The notes: generated by a model from the sequence alone, not told the origin. Counted from the stretch's first letter, positions 15,559 to 23,895 are shown. The stretch is DNA of 34,117 bases from an uncultured Synechococcus sp. (GCA_913050105.1 CAJWZN010000002.1:1-34117); one strand, 5' to 3'. Translations and numbers: made by a program.

Positions 15559-16458
15559 ATGCCCGACCTCTCCCAAGCCCGCGTCGGTGTGATTGGCGGC
15601 AGCGGGTTGTATGGAATGCCAGGCCTCAAGGAGGCCGAAGACATCAGGCTCGAAACACCCTTCGGCAGTCCGTCGGGTGCTCTACGCGTGGGAATGCTTG
15701 AAGGAATTGAGACCGTTTTTCTGGCCCGGCACGGATGCCACCATCACCTGCTTCCCAGTGAGGTTCCTTACCAGGCCAACATCTGGGCCATGCGCAAGCT
15801 GGGAGTTCGCTGGCTGATCTCGGTCTCAGCCGTGGGGTCACTTCAGGAGCATCTGCGGCCTAGAGACATGGTGGTTCCGTCGCAGTTCATCGATCGCACC
15901 CATCAGCGGCCGCAGTCATTTTTCGGCGAAGGGTGTGTAGCCCACGTCAGCCTGGCGGATCCCTTCTGCCCAAAACTGAGTGCCCTGCTGGCGAATGCGG
16001 CGGAGGCGGAGATTCCAAGCGGCCATCAGCTCCACCGTGGTGGCACATACCTCTGCATGGAGGGACCCGCTTTCTCCACCCGGGCTGAGAGCGAGCTCTA
16101 TCGAAGCTGGGGATGCTCAGTGATCGGTATGACCAACCACACCGAATCTCGGCTGGCGCGTGAAGCGGAACTGGCCTATGCCTCCCTGAGCATGGTCACC
16201 GACTTCGACTGCTGGCACACCGAGCATGAAGCGGTGAGCGTTGAGATGGTGATCGGCAATCTGCAGGCCAATGCCCAAGCCACAGAACCGATCCTGAATA
16301 ACTTGATGCGTCAGGTCGCTTTGGAGCGACCAGCCTCCGCGGCCCATCAGGCTCTGGCACAGGCTCTGATCACACCACCGGACCAGGTGCCGATGGAAAC
16401 CCGCCAACGACTGGATCTTTTGCTCCAACCCTACTGGGGTCCAGCGGATAAGGGCTGA
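15559..16458 (+). CDS. mtnP: S-methyl-5'-thioadenosine phosphorylase
   Basis: A 299-residue nucleoside phosphorylase of the MTAP/PNP family. It splits methylthioadenosine, a by-product of polyamine synthesis, into adenine and methylthioribose 1-phosphate for methionine salvage. Visible: GVIGGSGLYGMPGL near the N-terminus; FLARHGCHHHLLPSEVPYQAN; ISVSAVGSLQEHL; YLCMEGPAFSTRAESELYRS; and VIGMTNHTESRLAREAELAY with VTDFDCW. The MTAP-typical MT(x)xPE reads MTNHTE here, so the usual proline is absent. The ATG at 15559 gives a normal beginning (MPDLSQARVGVIGGSG); earlier in-frame starts would run antisense through the cyclophilin gene. The 3' end overlaps the convergent murQ end by 28 nt. Confidence 0.9.
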   Translation: MPDLSQARVGVIGGSGLYGMPGLKEAEDIRLETPFGSPSGALRVGMLEGIETVFLARHGCHHHLLPSEVPYQANIWAMRKLGVRWLISVSAVGSLQEHLRPRDMVVPSQFIDRTHQRPQSFFGEGCVAHVSLADPFCPKLSALLANAAEAEIPSGHQLHRGGTYLCMEGPAFSTRAESELYRSWGCSVIGMTNHTESRLAREAELAYASLSMVTDFDCWHTEHEAVSVEMVIGNLQANAQATEPILNNLMRQVALERPASAAHQALAQALITPPDQVPMETRQRLDLLLQPYWGPADKG

Positions 16459-17399
16459 GAAAGACTGGCACCACAGGATTTCAGAGCCGGACGCAGCTGC
16501 AGATCATGCTGCTGAAGAAGAGTCTTGGCCCGATTAACGGACAACCCGGCAGCAGCCATCAACAGAGCAGTTTTGACGGAGCCCTCGGCATCGTTCAGCA
16601 GCTCCAATCCCTTGCTGCGTTCAACACCGGCCAGATCCTGAAGGATGCGCAGCGAACGGTCGACCAGTTTGCTGTTGCTGGCCGACACATCCACCATCCG
16701 ATTGCCATACACCTTCCCCAGACGCACCATCACACCTGTGGAGAGGATATTGAGCGCCATTTTGGTGGCAGTCCCCGCCTTCAATCGAGTCGACCCAGTC
16801 AGAAGTTCCGGGCCCGTCAACAGACGGATATCGAGGTCGCAGGGCAGAGGTGCTTGCTCGACGGGAACACACGCCATGGCAATTGCCAAAGCTCCGAGAT
16901 TCCGGGCATAACGAAGTGCGCCACGGACATACGGCGTGGTGCCACCGGCAGCGATCCCAACAAGGCAATCCCTGGAGCAGAAACCACGTTGCTCGAGATC
17001 AGCCCGACCGGCCTCCTCCAGATCCTCGATGCCCTCAGAGCTGCGCAACAAAGCGGGGGCGCCACCCGCCAGGACACCCTGCACCAGCTCTGGATCGCTG
17101 CAGAAGGTCGGAGGGCATTCAGCAGCATCGAGAACCCCCAGTCGACCCGAGGTGCCAGCCCCGAGATAAAACAGCCTCCCGTCTCCACGCAGACGTTCAA
17201 CAATGCCGTCCACAGCTTGGGCAAGAACAGAGGATGCAGCGGAAACGGCCTCCTGAGGTCGTCGATCCTCCTCCACAAAAAGCTTCACCAGCGCAGTGGT
17301 ATCAAGCTGATCCAGCGTTGAACTGCGCTCGTTGCTCTGTTCTGTGAGCAGATGGCCGCGGGAGTCCGACGGTCGAAGGGAAGGATCGAAACCTGCCAT
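16431..17399 (-). CDS. murQ: N-acetylmuramic acid 6-phosphate etherase
   Basis: A 322-residue SIS-domain enzyme that removes the lactyl ether from MurNAc-6-phosphate to give GlcNAc-6-phosphate, part of peptidoglycan recycling. Visible: LLTEQSNERSSTLDQLDT at the N-terminus; FYLGAGTSGRLGVLDAAECP with a catalytic-region glutamate; SSEGIEDLEEAG carrying the second glutamate; GIAAGGTTPYVRGAL; and GPELLTGSTRLKAGTATKMALN. The ATG at 17399 (MAGFDPSLRPSDSRGHLL) follows the DUF3110 stop by 4 nt, so the two are almost certainly co-transcribed. The longer reading frame upstream is DUF3110 coding sequence in another frame. Confidence 0.92.
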   Translation of the reverse strand: MAGFDPSLRPSDSRGHLLTEQSNERSSTLDQLDTTALVKLFVEEDRRPQEAVSAASSVLAQAVDGIVERLRGDGRLFYLGAGTSGRLGVLDAAECPPTFCSDPELVQGVLAGGAPALLRSSEGIEDLEEAGRADLEQRGFCSRDCLVGIAAGGTTPYVRGALRYARNLGALAIAMACVPVEQAPLPCDLDIRLLTGPELLTGSTRLKAGTATKMALNILSTGVMVRLGKVYGNRMVDVSASNSKLVDRSLRILQDLAGVERSKGLELLNDAEGSVKTALLMAAAGLSVNRAKTLLQQHDLQLRPALKSCGASLSQPLSAGPQ

Positions 17400-17403
17400 T
17401 GCT

Positions 17404-17829
17404 TCAGAGCAGCCCCTCCAGTCGACGTCGAAGCGCATCGAGTTCCGGGTTATCTCCCGGTTCAGGCGGAGATGCATCGGCGACCTCAGTCGAATCTGCG
17501 GTGTCATCTTCGGAGTCCTTCCAGTTGCTCACATCGCGATTGGCCTCTGGAGGAGCCATGAACATGCGCTCTTCATCCGATTCCGGAACGAAACCGGATT
17601 CGATGAAACGGGCCTCATAACCGGCTTCACGACAGAAGAACTCCACATCTTCTTGTTCGAGTGATTCCACTGTTGGCACCGGAAAATCCTGAGCCTCGAG
17701 AAGGCCTGCGTAACGCTCGGCGTCTTCACTGTTCTCAAACAACAGCACAACAGTTCGTCCGGAGATCTCCAGGGAATGGATTCCTTCGCTGTCGGTACCG
17801 GCATCGAACAGCAACACGTTGACGCGCAT
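17404..17829 (-). CDS. DUF3110 family protein
   Basis: A 141-residue cyanobacterial protein. Residues 1-75 match the DUF3110 pattern: MRVNVLLFDAGTDSEGIHSL, then VVLLFENSEDAERYAGLLEA and VEFFCREAGYEARF. The C-terminal part is acidic and low in complexity (SEDDTADSTEVADASPPEPG) and ends in a short charged helix, LDALRRRLEGLL. The function is unknown and there is no membrane segment. It lies between dnaJ (43 nt upstream) and murQ (4 nt downstream) on the same strand. Confidence 0.82.
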   Translation of the reverse strand: MRVNVLLFDAGTDSEGIHSLEISGRTVVLLFENSEDAERYAGLLEAQDFPVPTVESLEQEDVEFFCREAGYEARFIESGFVPESDEERMFMAPPEANRDVSNWKDSEDDTADSTEVADASPPEPGDNPELDALRRRLEGLL

Positions 17830-17872
17830 CGGCAGTGGTCCGGAACACTCCGGAGTCTCTCATCGATCCAAT

Positions 17873-18772
17873 TCAAAGCTGATCGGCTTCGACGGCAAGC
17901 TCCTGCAGTCGCCTGTAGAGCGCACATTCCGCATCACCGAGATCGGCGGGGATCACCACGACGATTTCCACAAGCTGATCGCCGCAGCGTTCATCGATCC
18001 CATCCTGCAGTCCACGACCGCGGAGGCGCAGGAGGCGACCACTGGAGGAGCCTGGGGGCACCTGAAGTGTGACCGTTCCATCGAGTGTTGGAACATCAAC
18101 CGCACATCCAAGGGCCGCATCCGGTGGAAACAGCTCCAGGCGGTAGTGAACTCTTAGCCCATCAACGCGAAGGCCCTCCGGTGTCACCACCCGCAGCTGG
18201 AGAAAGTGGTCCCGCCCACCAGGAGCAACTCCCTCCAGTCGCAAACGCCATCCATCACCTGCCTGAGGAGGGGTCTGAAGCTCGATCACCGTGCCATCGG
18301 CAAGGCTCAGTTCCACAGTGGTGCCATGAAGAGCCTGGTCGGGAGTCAGGTCAACCACTGATTCGACATCCTCATCGGCACGGACCGGCGGCGGCGGCGG
18401 CGGTGACGCCACGGGAGGTTCCTCCTTCCGATCCAGCGGCTCCTGGGACCACGGATTGGGATCAACCGGGACTCCAAGAACTGCATCGAGATACTCCTCA
18501 AATGAAGGAAATCCGGTGGCAAAAGGATCTGCAGCCACGGATCCAGCACCATCCGCACCCCTTTCCCAGGCGCGACGACGACCCGGATCACTGAGAACGG
18601 CATAGGCCTCGTTAACGAGCTTGAACCGTTCTTCAGCGACCGGGTCGTTACCGTTCAGATCGGGATGCCAACGCCGTGCCTCGCGCCTGAACGCCCTCTT
18701 CAACTGGTCGGCGCCTGCGTCAGCTCGAAGCCCCAGAAGCGACCAGTAGTCAGGCTCAGCGGTAGAAGTCAT
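17873..18772 (-). CDS. DnaJ-family co-chaperone without zinc finger
   Basis: A 299-residue Hsp40 protein. A J-domain at about residues 8-70 carries HPD at 36-38 (RRWHPDLNG), which stimulates DnaK ATPase. A short linker and a polyproline stretch (SPPPPPPV) follow, then two beta-rich C-terminal client-binding domains (VVDLTPDQALHGTTVELSL, and the later DVPTLDGTVTLQVPPGS with RGRGLQDG). The CxxCxGxG zinc repeats of type I DnaJ are missing, so it is a type II/CbpA-like protein. The start at 18772 overlaps the dnaK stop by 17 nt, so it is coupled to and likely dedicated to that DnaK. The pairing resembles dnaK3-dnaJ3 of other cyanobacteria, but the paralogue class is an inference. Confidence 0.9.
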   Translation of the reverse strand: MTSTAEPDYWSLLGLRADAGADQLKRAFRREARRWHPDLNGNDPVAEERFKLVNEAYAVLSDPGRRRAWERGADGAGSVAADPFATGFPSFEEYLDAVLGVPVDPNPWSQEPLDRKEEPPVASPPPPPPVRADEDVESVVDLTPDQALHGTTVELSLADGTVIELQTPPQAGDGWRLRLEGVAPGGRDHFLQLRVVTPEGLRVDGLRVHYRLELFPPDAALGCAVDVPTLDGTVTLQVPPGSSSGRLLRLRGRGLQDGIDERCGDQLVEIVVVIPADLGDAECALYRRLQELAVEADQL

Positions 18773-20744
18773 TGTCCCAGGGATCAGAATCCCGTCGACT
18801 CATGCCCCGATCGCGGGGGCCACGACTGGGAGCAGCCCACGGGTCATCCTCCCAGTCGTCGGCAAACAGCTCGTCCTTGAGTGAGCCGAGGGTGCTGCGG
18901 ATTCCCTGAAGTGGATTTCCATCCACCTGTCGCTCAGCGGACAAACGACGGTTCAGGCCAAACAGAGCTTCTTCCAATCCGCTGACACAGAGATCGAGTT
19001 CCTGCAGGTCGTCCTGGGCCAGACAGTCCTGAACATCGCGCATCGCCATTTCCACCGCGCGCTGCTGCCTCTCTGCCCCATAGGGACCCAACTCAAGAGC
19101 GGCATCGCGCAGACGTCGTTCCGCCTGAGCGACAAGGGTCTGAGCGCGGTTGCTTCGTTCAATCTTGTTCCGCTTGCGGCGGTCTTCATCAGCCCGCGCC
19201 TCCGCCTCCGCCAACAGAGCTGTCACCTCATCTTCATTGAGATTGGATCCGCCTTGAATGGAGACCGATTGTTTGCGACCAGTGGTTCGGTCCGTAGCAC
19301 TGACCTGCAGCAAGCCGTTGGCATCGATATCGAAGGCCACCTGCACCTGAGGAACGCCGCGGGGAGCAGGAGGAATCCCCGAGAGGCGGAATCGTCCCAG
19401 GGATTTGTTGTCGGTCGCCATCTGACGCTCCCCTTGCCACACGTGAATCTCAACGGAGGACTGATTGGTCTCTGAAGTGCTGAAAACATCCGACTGACGA
19501 ACAGGGATGGGGGTGTTCCGGGGAATCAGAACCTTCATCAACCCACCGACCGTCTCCAGACCCAGGGAGAGAGGTGTGACGTCATTCAGGAGCAGATCGC
19601 GAAGTTCGCCAGTGAGAATTCCTGCCTGGACCGCGGCACCAATCGCCACGACCTCATCAGGGTTGACCGATTGACAGGGATCCAGCGGAACCAGAGTTCG
19701 CACCAGCTGCTGCACCATCGGCATGCGTGTTGCTCCCCCTACAAGAACGACATCATCGATGTCGTCGGCTGCCCAGCCTGAGTCCCGCAGTGCCGCTTGC
19801 ACCGGAGTGAGCAAACGATCAAGCAAATCCGGACAAAGGCCTTCGAACGTGCTGCGATCCAGGCTGGTCTCAACATGAAGCGGCCCGTCGTCACCAGTGG
19901 CGATGAACGGCAGTGAGATGGGTGTGCTCATCACGCCTGACAACTCTTGTTTCGCCTTCTCGGCTGCCTCGGTTAGGCGCTGAAGGGCCTGACGATCGCG
20001 CCGTAGATCGACTTGATGCTCCTTTTCAAAAGCATCAGCCAGCCAATCAACGATGCGTTGATCAAAATCATTTCCGCCAAGCTGTGTGTCTCCGTTGGTG
20101 GCCTTGACGTCAAAAACACCGTTGGCAATTCTCAGCAGAGAAACATCGAAGGTGCCGCCACCGAGGTCAAACACGAGCGCTCTACGAACCGCACTTCTGT
20201 CGAAGCCATAGGCAAGAGCAGCTGCTGTGGGTTCGTTGAGGATCCGCTCAACCGAAATACCGGCGAGACGGCCTGCATCCCTGGTGGCCTGACGCTGCGC
20301 ATCATTGAAATACGCAGGGACGGTGACCACAGCCGCTTCGACTGGTTCACCCAGATAGGTGCTGGCGTCATCGACCAGTTTTCGGATGATGCTGGCCACC
20401 AGTTCCTCGGGGGCGTACTCCCGTTCCGTGACCGGGCAGGGCACCCGTACCTGGCCTCGATCGTTGGCACGAACCGTGTAAGGAACCGACAGGCTGCTTT
20501 CTTCGAGTTCGTCCCAGTCGCGTCCAACAAACCGTTTGAGGTTGGAGAACGTATTGCGTGGGCTGAGCACAAGCTGTCGTCGCGCGAGCTGGCCGACAAC
20601 GAGTTCCTGATCCTTGCTGTAGCCCACCACTGAAGGTGTGGTGCGGCCGCCTTCAGCATTGGCGATCACATGGGGACGACCAGCCTCGAGAACTGCCACA
20701 ACCGAGTTGGTCGTTCCCAGGTCGATTCCAACGATCCGGCCCAT
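18756..20744 (-). CDS. dnaK: Hsp70 chaperone DnaK (one of several cyanobacterial paralogues)
   Basis: A 662-residue ATP-driven chaperone. The nucleotide-binding domain shows VGIDLGTTNSVVAV at 5-18, AYFNDAQRQATRDAG, VFDLGGGTFDVSLL and VLVGGATRMP. The linker and substrate domain show LLLNDVTPLSLGLETVGG and IPRNTPIPVRQSDVFST. The helical lid ends in an unusual Asp/Trp/Arg-rich tail (DDWEDDPWAAPSRGPRDRG) rather than the EEVD-like or acidic D-rich ends of housekeeping DnaK2. The distinct tail and the adjoining zinc-less DnaJ suggest a DnaK3/DnaK1-type paralogue; I cannot settle which. The start is ATG at 20744, and the gene heads the run dnaK-dnaJ-DUF3110-murQ. It is divergent from pstC with 144 nt between. 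Confidence 0.96.
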   Translation of the reverse strand: MGRIVGIDLGTTNSVVAVLEAGRPHVIANAEGGRTTPSVVGYSKDQELVVGQLARRQLVLSPRNTFSNLKRFVGRDWDELEESSLSVPYTVRANDRGQVRVPCPVTEREYAPEELVASIIRKLVDDASTYLGEPVEAAVVTVPAYFNDAQRQATRDAGRLAGISVERILNEPTAAALAYGFDRSAVRRALVFDLGGGTFDVSLLRIANGVFDVKATNGDTQLGGNDFDQRIVDWLADAFEKEHQVDLRRDRQALQRLTEAAEKAKQELSGVMSTPISLPFIATGDDGPLHVETSLDRSTFEGLCPDLLDRLLTPVQAALRDSGWAADDIDDVVLVGGATRMPMVQQLVRTLVPLDPCQSVNPDEVVAIGAAVQAGILTGELRDLLLNDVTPLSLGLETVGGLMKVLIPRNTPIPVRQSDVFSTSETNQSSVEIHVWQGERQMATDNKSLGRFRLSGIPPAPRGVPQVQVAFDIDANGLLQVSATDRTTGRKQSVSIQGGSNLNEDEVTALLAEAEARADEDRRKRNKIERSNRAQTLVAQAERRLRDAALELGPYGAERQQRAVEMAMRDVQDCLAQDDLQELDLCVSGLEEALFGLNRRLSAERQVDGNPLQGIRSTLGSLKDELFADDWEDDPWAAPSRGPRDRGMSRRDSDPWDNDFYR

Positions 20745-20821
20745 ACCGACAGCCTTTGGACATCCAAGTTAACGGCCGGTTCCAGAGCGGCCAGAGCAGT
20801 TCATCCAAAGAAGATTGCCGC

Positions 20822-20840
20822 CTTAAACCATCCTTAGTGA
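20822..20840 (+). promoter_or_regulatory. Candidate Pho box (SphR/PhoB-type site) upstream of pstC
   Basis: Two 8-bp units, CTTAAACC (20822-20829) and CTTAGTGA (20833-20840), start exactly 11 nt apart. This is the spacing of cyanobacterial Pho-box repeats (consensus pyTTAApypy then T/A). Each unit matches 6 of 8 positions. A GATAAC at 20858-20863 could be the -10 element. The usual third repeat is not evident, so this is tentative. Confidence 0.3.
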
Positions 20841-20888
20841 GATGGGGCAGGCAACTCGATAACTTGAAGGGGTCATGACATCGCGGGA

Positions 20889-21839
20889 ATGGCTCCTAAT
20901 CAGGACCACCTGTATCGACTCCGAAACCGACCTCTTGCAGAAAAGTTGGTCGACCTCGGTTTCAAAAACATCACCATTGCTCTGGCTTCTGTTGTCGCAG
21001 TTGTCCTGTTTGCAATTTTGATCGTTGTCTTCCAGGGCAGCCTGGAATCAATGGGTCGCTATGGATTGGAGTTCCTGGTGACCTCCAACTGGAATCCGGT
21101 TGATGATCAATACGGAGCCGGCGCCGCTATCTACGGCACATTGCTCACCTCATTGCTGTCGCTCATGATCGCCGTGCCGCTGGGGGTGGGAACGGCGATC
21201 TTCATCACCGAAAACATCATTCCCAAAAGCGTCCGAGATCTGCTCGGTCTGATGGTCGAGTTGCTTGCAGCGATTCCCTCCGTTGTGCTGGGTCTGTGGG
21301 CCATCTTTGTGATGGAGCCTTTCATCAGGCCGGCGCTCGAATTCCTGCACACGGCTTTCCATTGGTTGCCGATGTTCAGCACGCCGCCGATGGGACCCGG
21401 AACCATCCCTGCCGTTTTGATTCTGGTCGTGATGATCCTTCCGATCATCACAGCCATTTCGAGGGACTCTCTCAATCAGGTTCCCGGGAAACTGCGTCAG
21501 GCGGCCTACGGCGTGGGAACCACCCGTTGGGGGGCCATCATTAACGTGATTCTCCCGGCAGCAATATCAGGCATTGTTGGTGGTGTGATGCTTGCCCTCG
21601 GTCGAGCCATGGGCGAAACCATGGCCGTCACGATGATCATCGGTAATTCAAACAATTTCAGCTTTTCATTACTCGCTCCGGGCAACACCATTGCCGCAAT
21701 GCTTGCCAATCAGTTCGGTGAAGCGGATGGCTCGCAGGTGTCATCGCTCATGTATGCAGCATTCGTGCTGATTGTTCTCACCCTGGGGGTCAACGTGATG
21801 GCCCAGTGGTTGGTGAAACGTCTCAGCCTCAAGTACTGA
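20889..21839 (+). CDS. pstC: Phosphate ABC transporter permease PstC
   Basis: A 316-residue inner-membrane subunit of the high-affinity phosphate importer. Several membrane segments are visible, starting with ITIALASVVAVVLFAILIVV, then LLTSLLSLMIAVPLGVGTAI and LLAAIPSVVLGLWAIFVMEP. The cytoplasmic EAA-type loop that docks on PstB reads RQAAYGVGTTRWGAIINVIL. The large loop between segments (LHTAFHWLPMFSTPPMGPGT) is typical of PstC. The start ATG at 20889 has no good Shine-Dalgarno match. pstA follows after 1 nt, indicating one operon. It is probably induced by phosphate shortage; see the candidate Pho box upstream. Confidence 0.95.
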   Translation: MAPNQDHLYRLRNRPLAEKLVDLGFKNITIALASVVAVVLFAILIVVFQGSLESMGRYGLEFLVTSNWNPVDDQYGAGAAIYGTLLTSLLSLMIAVPLGVGTAIFITENIIPKSVRDLLGLMVELLAAIPSVVLGLWAIFVMEPFIRPALEFLHTAFHWLPMFSTPPMGPGTIPAVLILVVMILPIITAISRDSLNQVPGKLRQAAYGVGTTRWGAIINVILPAAISGIVGGVMLALGRAMGETMAVTMIIGNSNNFSFSLLAPGNTIAAMLANQFGEADGSQVSSLMYAAFVLIVLTLGVNVMAQWLVKRLSLKY

Positions 21840-21840
21840 C

Positions 21841-22758
21841 ATGTCCTTCATAGCCGCACGACGCACAACAGACGGCCGTCCTGATCTCTCCTACCAACCA
21901 AGGGCAGCACGCAATATCGGCAGTCGTTTGCTGACTGTCGTTGCAGCTTTATTTTCAGCCATTGCTGTTCTGCCGCTGGTCCTTGTTCTTGGTTACGTGT
22001 TGATCAAGGGGGGCAGCACCATCAGCTTCAACTTATTGACGGAACTTCCCCCACCACCTGGGCTGGAGGGCGGTGGCATTGCCAATGCGATTATCGGCAC
22101 GATAGTGGTAACACTCATCGCCGCATTAATTGCAATTCCAATCGGCGTGGGGGGAGGAATTTTTCTGGCCGAATATTCACGTAAAGGCGCATTCGCACAG
22201 TTCATTCGCTTTGGCACAAACGTGTTATCGGGGGTACCATCAATCATTGCGGGTGTATTCATTTACGGGACAATTGTGACGAGCCGGGTGATCTTCGGAC
22301 AGGCTTACAGCGCTTTGGCGGGAGGGATGGCACTGGCGATATTGATGTTGCCAACCGTGATCAAAACCACTGACGAAGGGCTCAAGCTCGTACCCGATGA
22401 TTTACGCCGCGCTGCATTAGGAATTGGCGCATCCCGTTTTGTAATGATCGCGCGAATCACATTGCCGACTGCATTCACACCCATCGCAACCGGCGTTGTG
22501 CTTTCCATTGCAAGGGCTGCTGGAGAAACCGCACCTCTGATTTTTACTGCATTATTTTCTCCCTATTGGTCAGACTTAATCAGTGGAGACGGATTGCTTG
22601 CACCCATTGCATCTCTTTCGGTTCTTATTTATAACTTTGCGACCATGCCATATGATTTTCACAACGAGCTTGCATGGTCAGCATCTTTTGTACTTGTGGC
22701 AATGATTCTCCTGCTCAATTTATTCTCCCGATGGCTGGGTCGATTTGCATCAAGATGA
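21841..22758 (+). CDS. pstA: Phosphate ABC transporter permease PstA
   Basis: A 305-residue partner permease of PstC. Membrane segments include LLTVVAALFSAIAVLPLVLV, AIIGTIVVTLIAALIAIPIG and SGVPSIIAGVFIYGTIV. The EAA loop is RRAALGIGASRFVMIARITL and the conserved end has AGETAPLIFTALF. It starts 1 nt after pstC and ends 58 nt before pstB. The coding DNA, especially its second half, is visibly more A/T-rich than dnaK or leuS (runs such as ttatttataactttg), hinting at different codon choice. Confidence 0.95.
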   Translation: MSFIAARRTTDGRPDLSYQPRAARNIGSRLLTVVAALFSAIAVLPLVLVLGYVLIKGGSTISFNLLTELPPPPGLEGGGIANAIIGTIVVTLIAALIAIPIGVGGGIFLAEYSRKGAFAQFIRFGTNVLSGVPSIIAGVFIYGTIVTSRVIFGQAYSALAGGMALAILMLPTVIKTTDEGLKLVPDDLRRAALGIGASRFVMIARITLPTAFTPIATGVVLSIARAAGETAPLIFTALFSPYWSDLISGDGLLAPIASLSVLIYNFATMPYDFHNELAWSASFVLVAMILLLNLFSRWLGRFASR

Positions 22759-22816
22759 TCAATATCCATCCATGTAATTCATCCTGCCCCATCCTGACAA
22801 GCAACTGCTCTCAGCC

Positions 22817-23638
22817 ATGACACTTTCCACCAACCAAACCGAGGAGATTCAGGTGTCTGGCGAGACCGCACTGTCCGTACAGAACGCGACAATCAGTTAT
22901 GGATCCAACGAAGCCGTCAAAAGCGTTTTCTGCGATATTCCAAGAGGACAGGTAACAGCTTTCATCGGGCCATCAGGCTGTGGCAAGTCAACGGTTTTAA
23001 GGGCGTTGAACCGAATGAACGACTTGATAGAAGGGTGCACGCTCAAAGGCCGTGTTCTGTTCGACGGGGTTGATCTCTACGGACCCAATGTTGATCCGGT
23101 AGAGGTACGTCGGCGCATCGGAATGGTATTTCAACAACCGAATCCATTCCCTAAAAGTATTTATGAGAATATCGCTTTTGGTGCCAGGATCAATGGCTAC
23201 ACCGGCGAGATGGATGAATTAGTGGAGCGATCATTGCGCCAGGCGGCTGTATGGGATGAGTGCAAAGACAAACTGAACGAGAGCGGCTGCTCCCTATCCG
23301 GTGGTCAACAGCAACGCCTCTGCATTGCAAGAACGATTGCCATCCAGCCGGAAGTGATTCTCATGGATGAACCATGTTCTGCGCTGGATCCAATCTCGAC
23401 GTTGAAGATTGAGGAAACAATGCATGAACTCAAGAAGAGCTTCACAATCGTGATTGTTACTCATAACATGCAACAGGCGGTTCGAGTCAGTGATATGACC
23501 GCCTTTTTCAATGCTGAGTCGGTGGAGGGAGGAACCGGAAAAGTGGGCTATCTGGTGGAATTCAATGAGACCGAAAAGATCTTTAATGCCCCGCAGCAAC
23601 AAGTGACGCAAGATTATGTGTCCGGTCGATTCGGTTGA
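22817..23638 (+). CDS. pstB: Phosphate ABC transporter ATPase PstB
   Basis: A 273-residue ATPase that powers phosphate uptake. Walker A GPSGCGKST at 51-59, Q-loop in VFQQPNPFP, signature LSGGQQQ at 160-166, Walker B ILMDEP at 181-186, and the switch histidine in VTHNMQQA. The phosphate-importer hallmark VFQQPNPFPKSIYENI is present. An N-terminal stretch of about 18 residues precedes the ABC core. It is the last pst gene here: neither pstS (binding protein) nor phoU follows, so these must lie elsewhere if the system is complete. The stop is followed by an A/T-rich gap up to the tRNA terminator. Confidence 0.97.
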   Translation: MTLSTNQTEEIQVSGETALSVQNATISYGSNEAVKSVFCDIPRGQVTAFIGPSGCGKSTVLRALNRMNDLIEGCTLKGRVLFDGVDLYGPNVDPVEVRRRIGMVFQQPNPFPKSIYENIAFGARINGYTGEMDELVERSLRQAAVWDECKDKLNESGCSLSGGQQQRLCIARTIAIQPEVILMDEPCSALDPISTLKIEETMHELKKSFTIVIVTHNMQQAVRVSDMTAFFNAESVEGGTGKVGYLVEFNETEKIFNAPQQQVTQDYVSGRFG

Positions 23639-23722
23639 ACAGAGGCTGAACGAATCAGATCAATTGTTAACGCGAACAATATTATTTCCATACTATTTCA
23701 AGCCACGACAAATCACATAAGC

Positions 23723-23749
23723 AAAAAAAAACCGACCCGTAAGGATCGG
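23723..23749 (-). terminator. Rho-independent terminator of the tRNA-Ser gene
   Basis: Read on the minus strand: CCGATCC stem, TTAC loop, GGGTCGG (seven pairs including one G-T), then nine T's (plus-strand A's at 23723-23731). It begins 5 nt after the tRNA 3' end, so it ends the tRNA transcript. It could also limit read-through between the tRNA and the convergent pstB gene. Confidence 0.88.
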
Positions 23750-23754
23750 AGAAG

Positions 23755-23841
23755 CGGAGAGCGAGGGATTCGAACCCTCGATAGAGTTGCCCCTATACAG
23801 CATTTCCAGTGCTGCGCCTTCGACCACTCGGCCAGCTCTCC
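23755..23841 (-). tRNA. tRNA-Ser (anticodon GGA)
   Basis: An 87-nt class II tRNA read on the minus strand. Acceptor GGAGAGC pairs with GCUCUCC, with discriminator G as expected for serine. The anticodon stem is CAGCA/UGCUG around the loop CUGGAAA, giving anticodon GGA (reads UCC and UCU). A long variable arm follows (UAUAGGGGCAACUCUAU region), then the T arm CGAGGGUUCGAAUCCCUCG. CCA is not encoded. An intrinsic terminator lies directly downstream. Confidence 0.97.
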
Positions 23842-23895
23842 ACCGGCATGAATGGGGCAGGTGCCAATGTAGCAGGGCGTTCCCAGCGGCACTGC

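Noticed and set aside
18392..18410. GC-rich GGCGGCGGC repeat within dnaJ
   Set aside because: It encodes a short polyproline linker between the J-domain and the client-binding domains, common in DnaJ proteins, and is not a mobile or unstable repeat.
20875..20877. ATG just upstream of pstC, next to a GGGG run
   Set aside because: It is out of frame with pstC and the purine run is only 2 nt away, too close to act as a ribosome-binding site.
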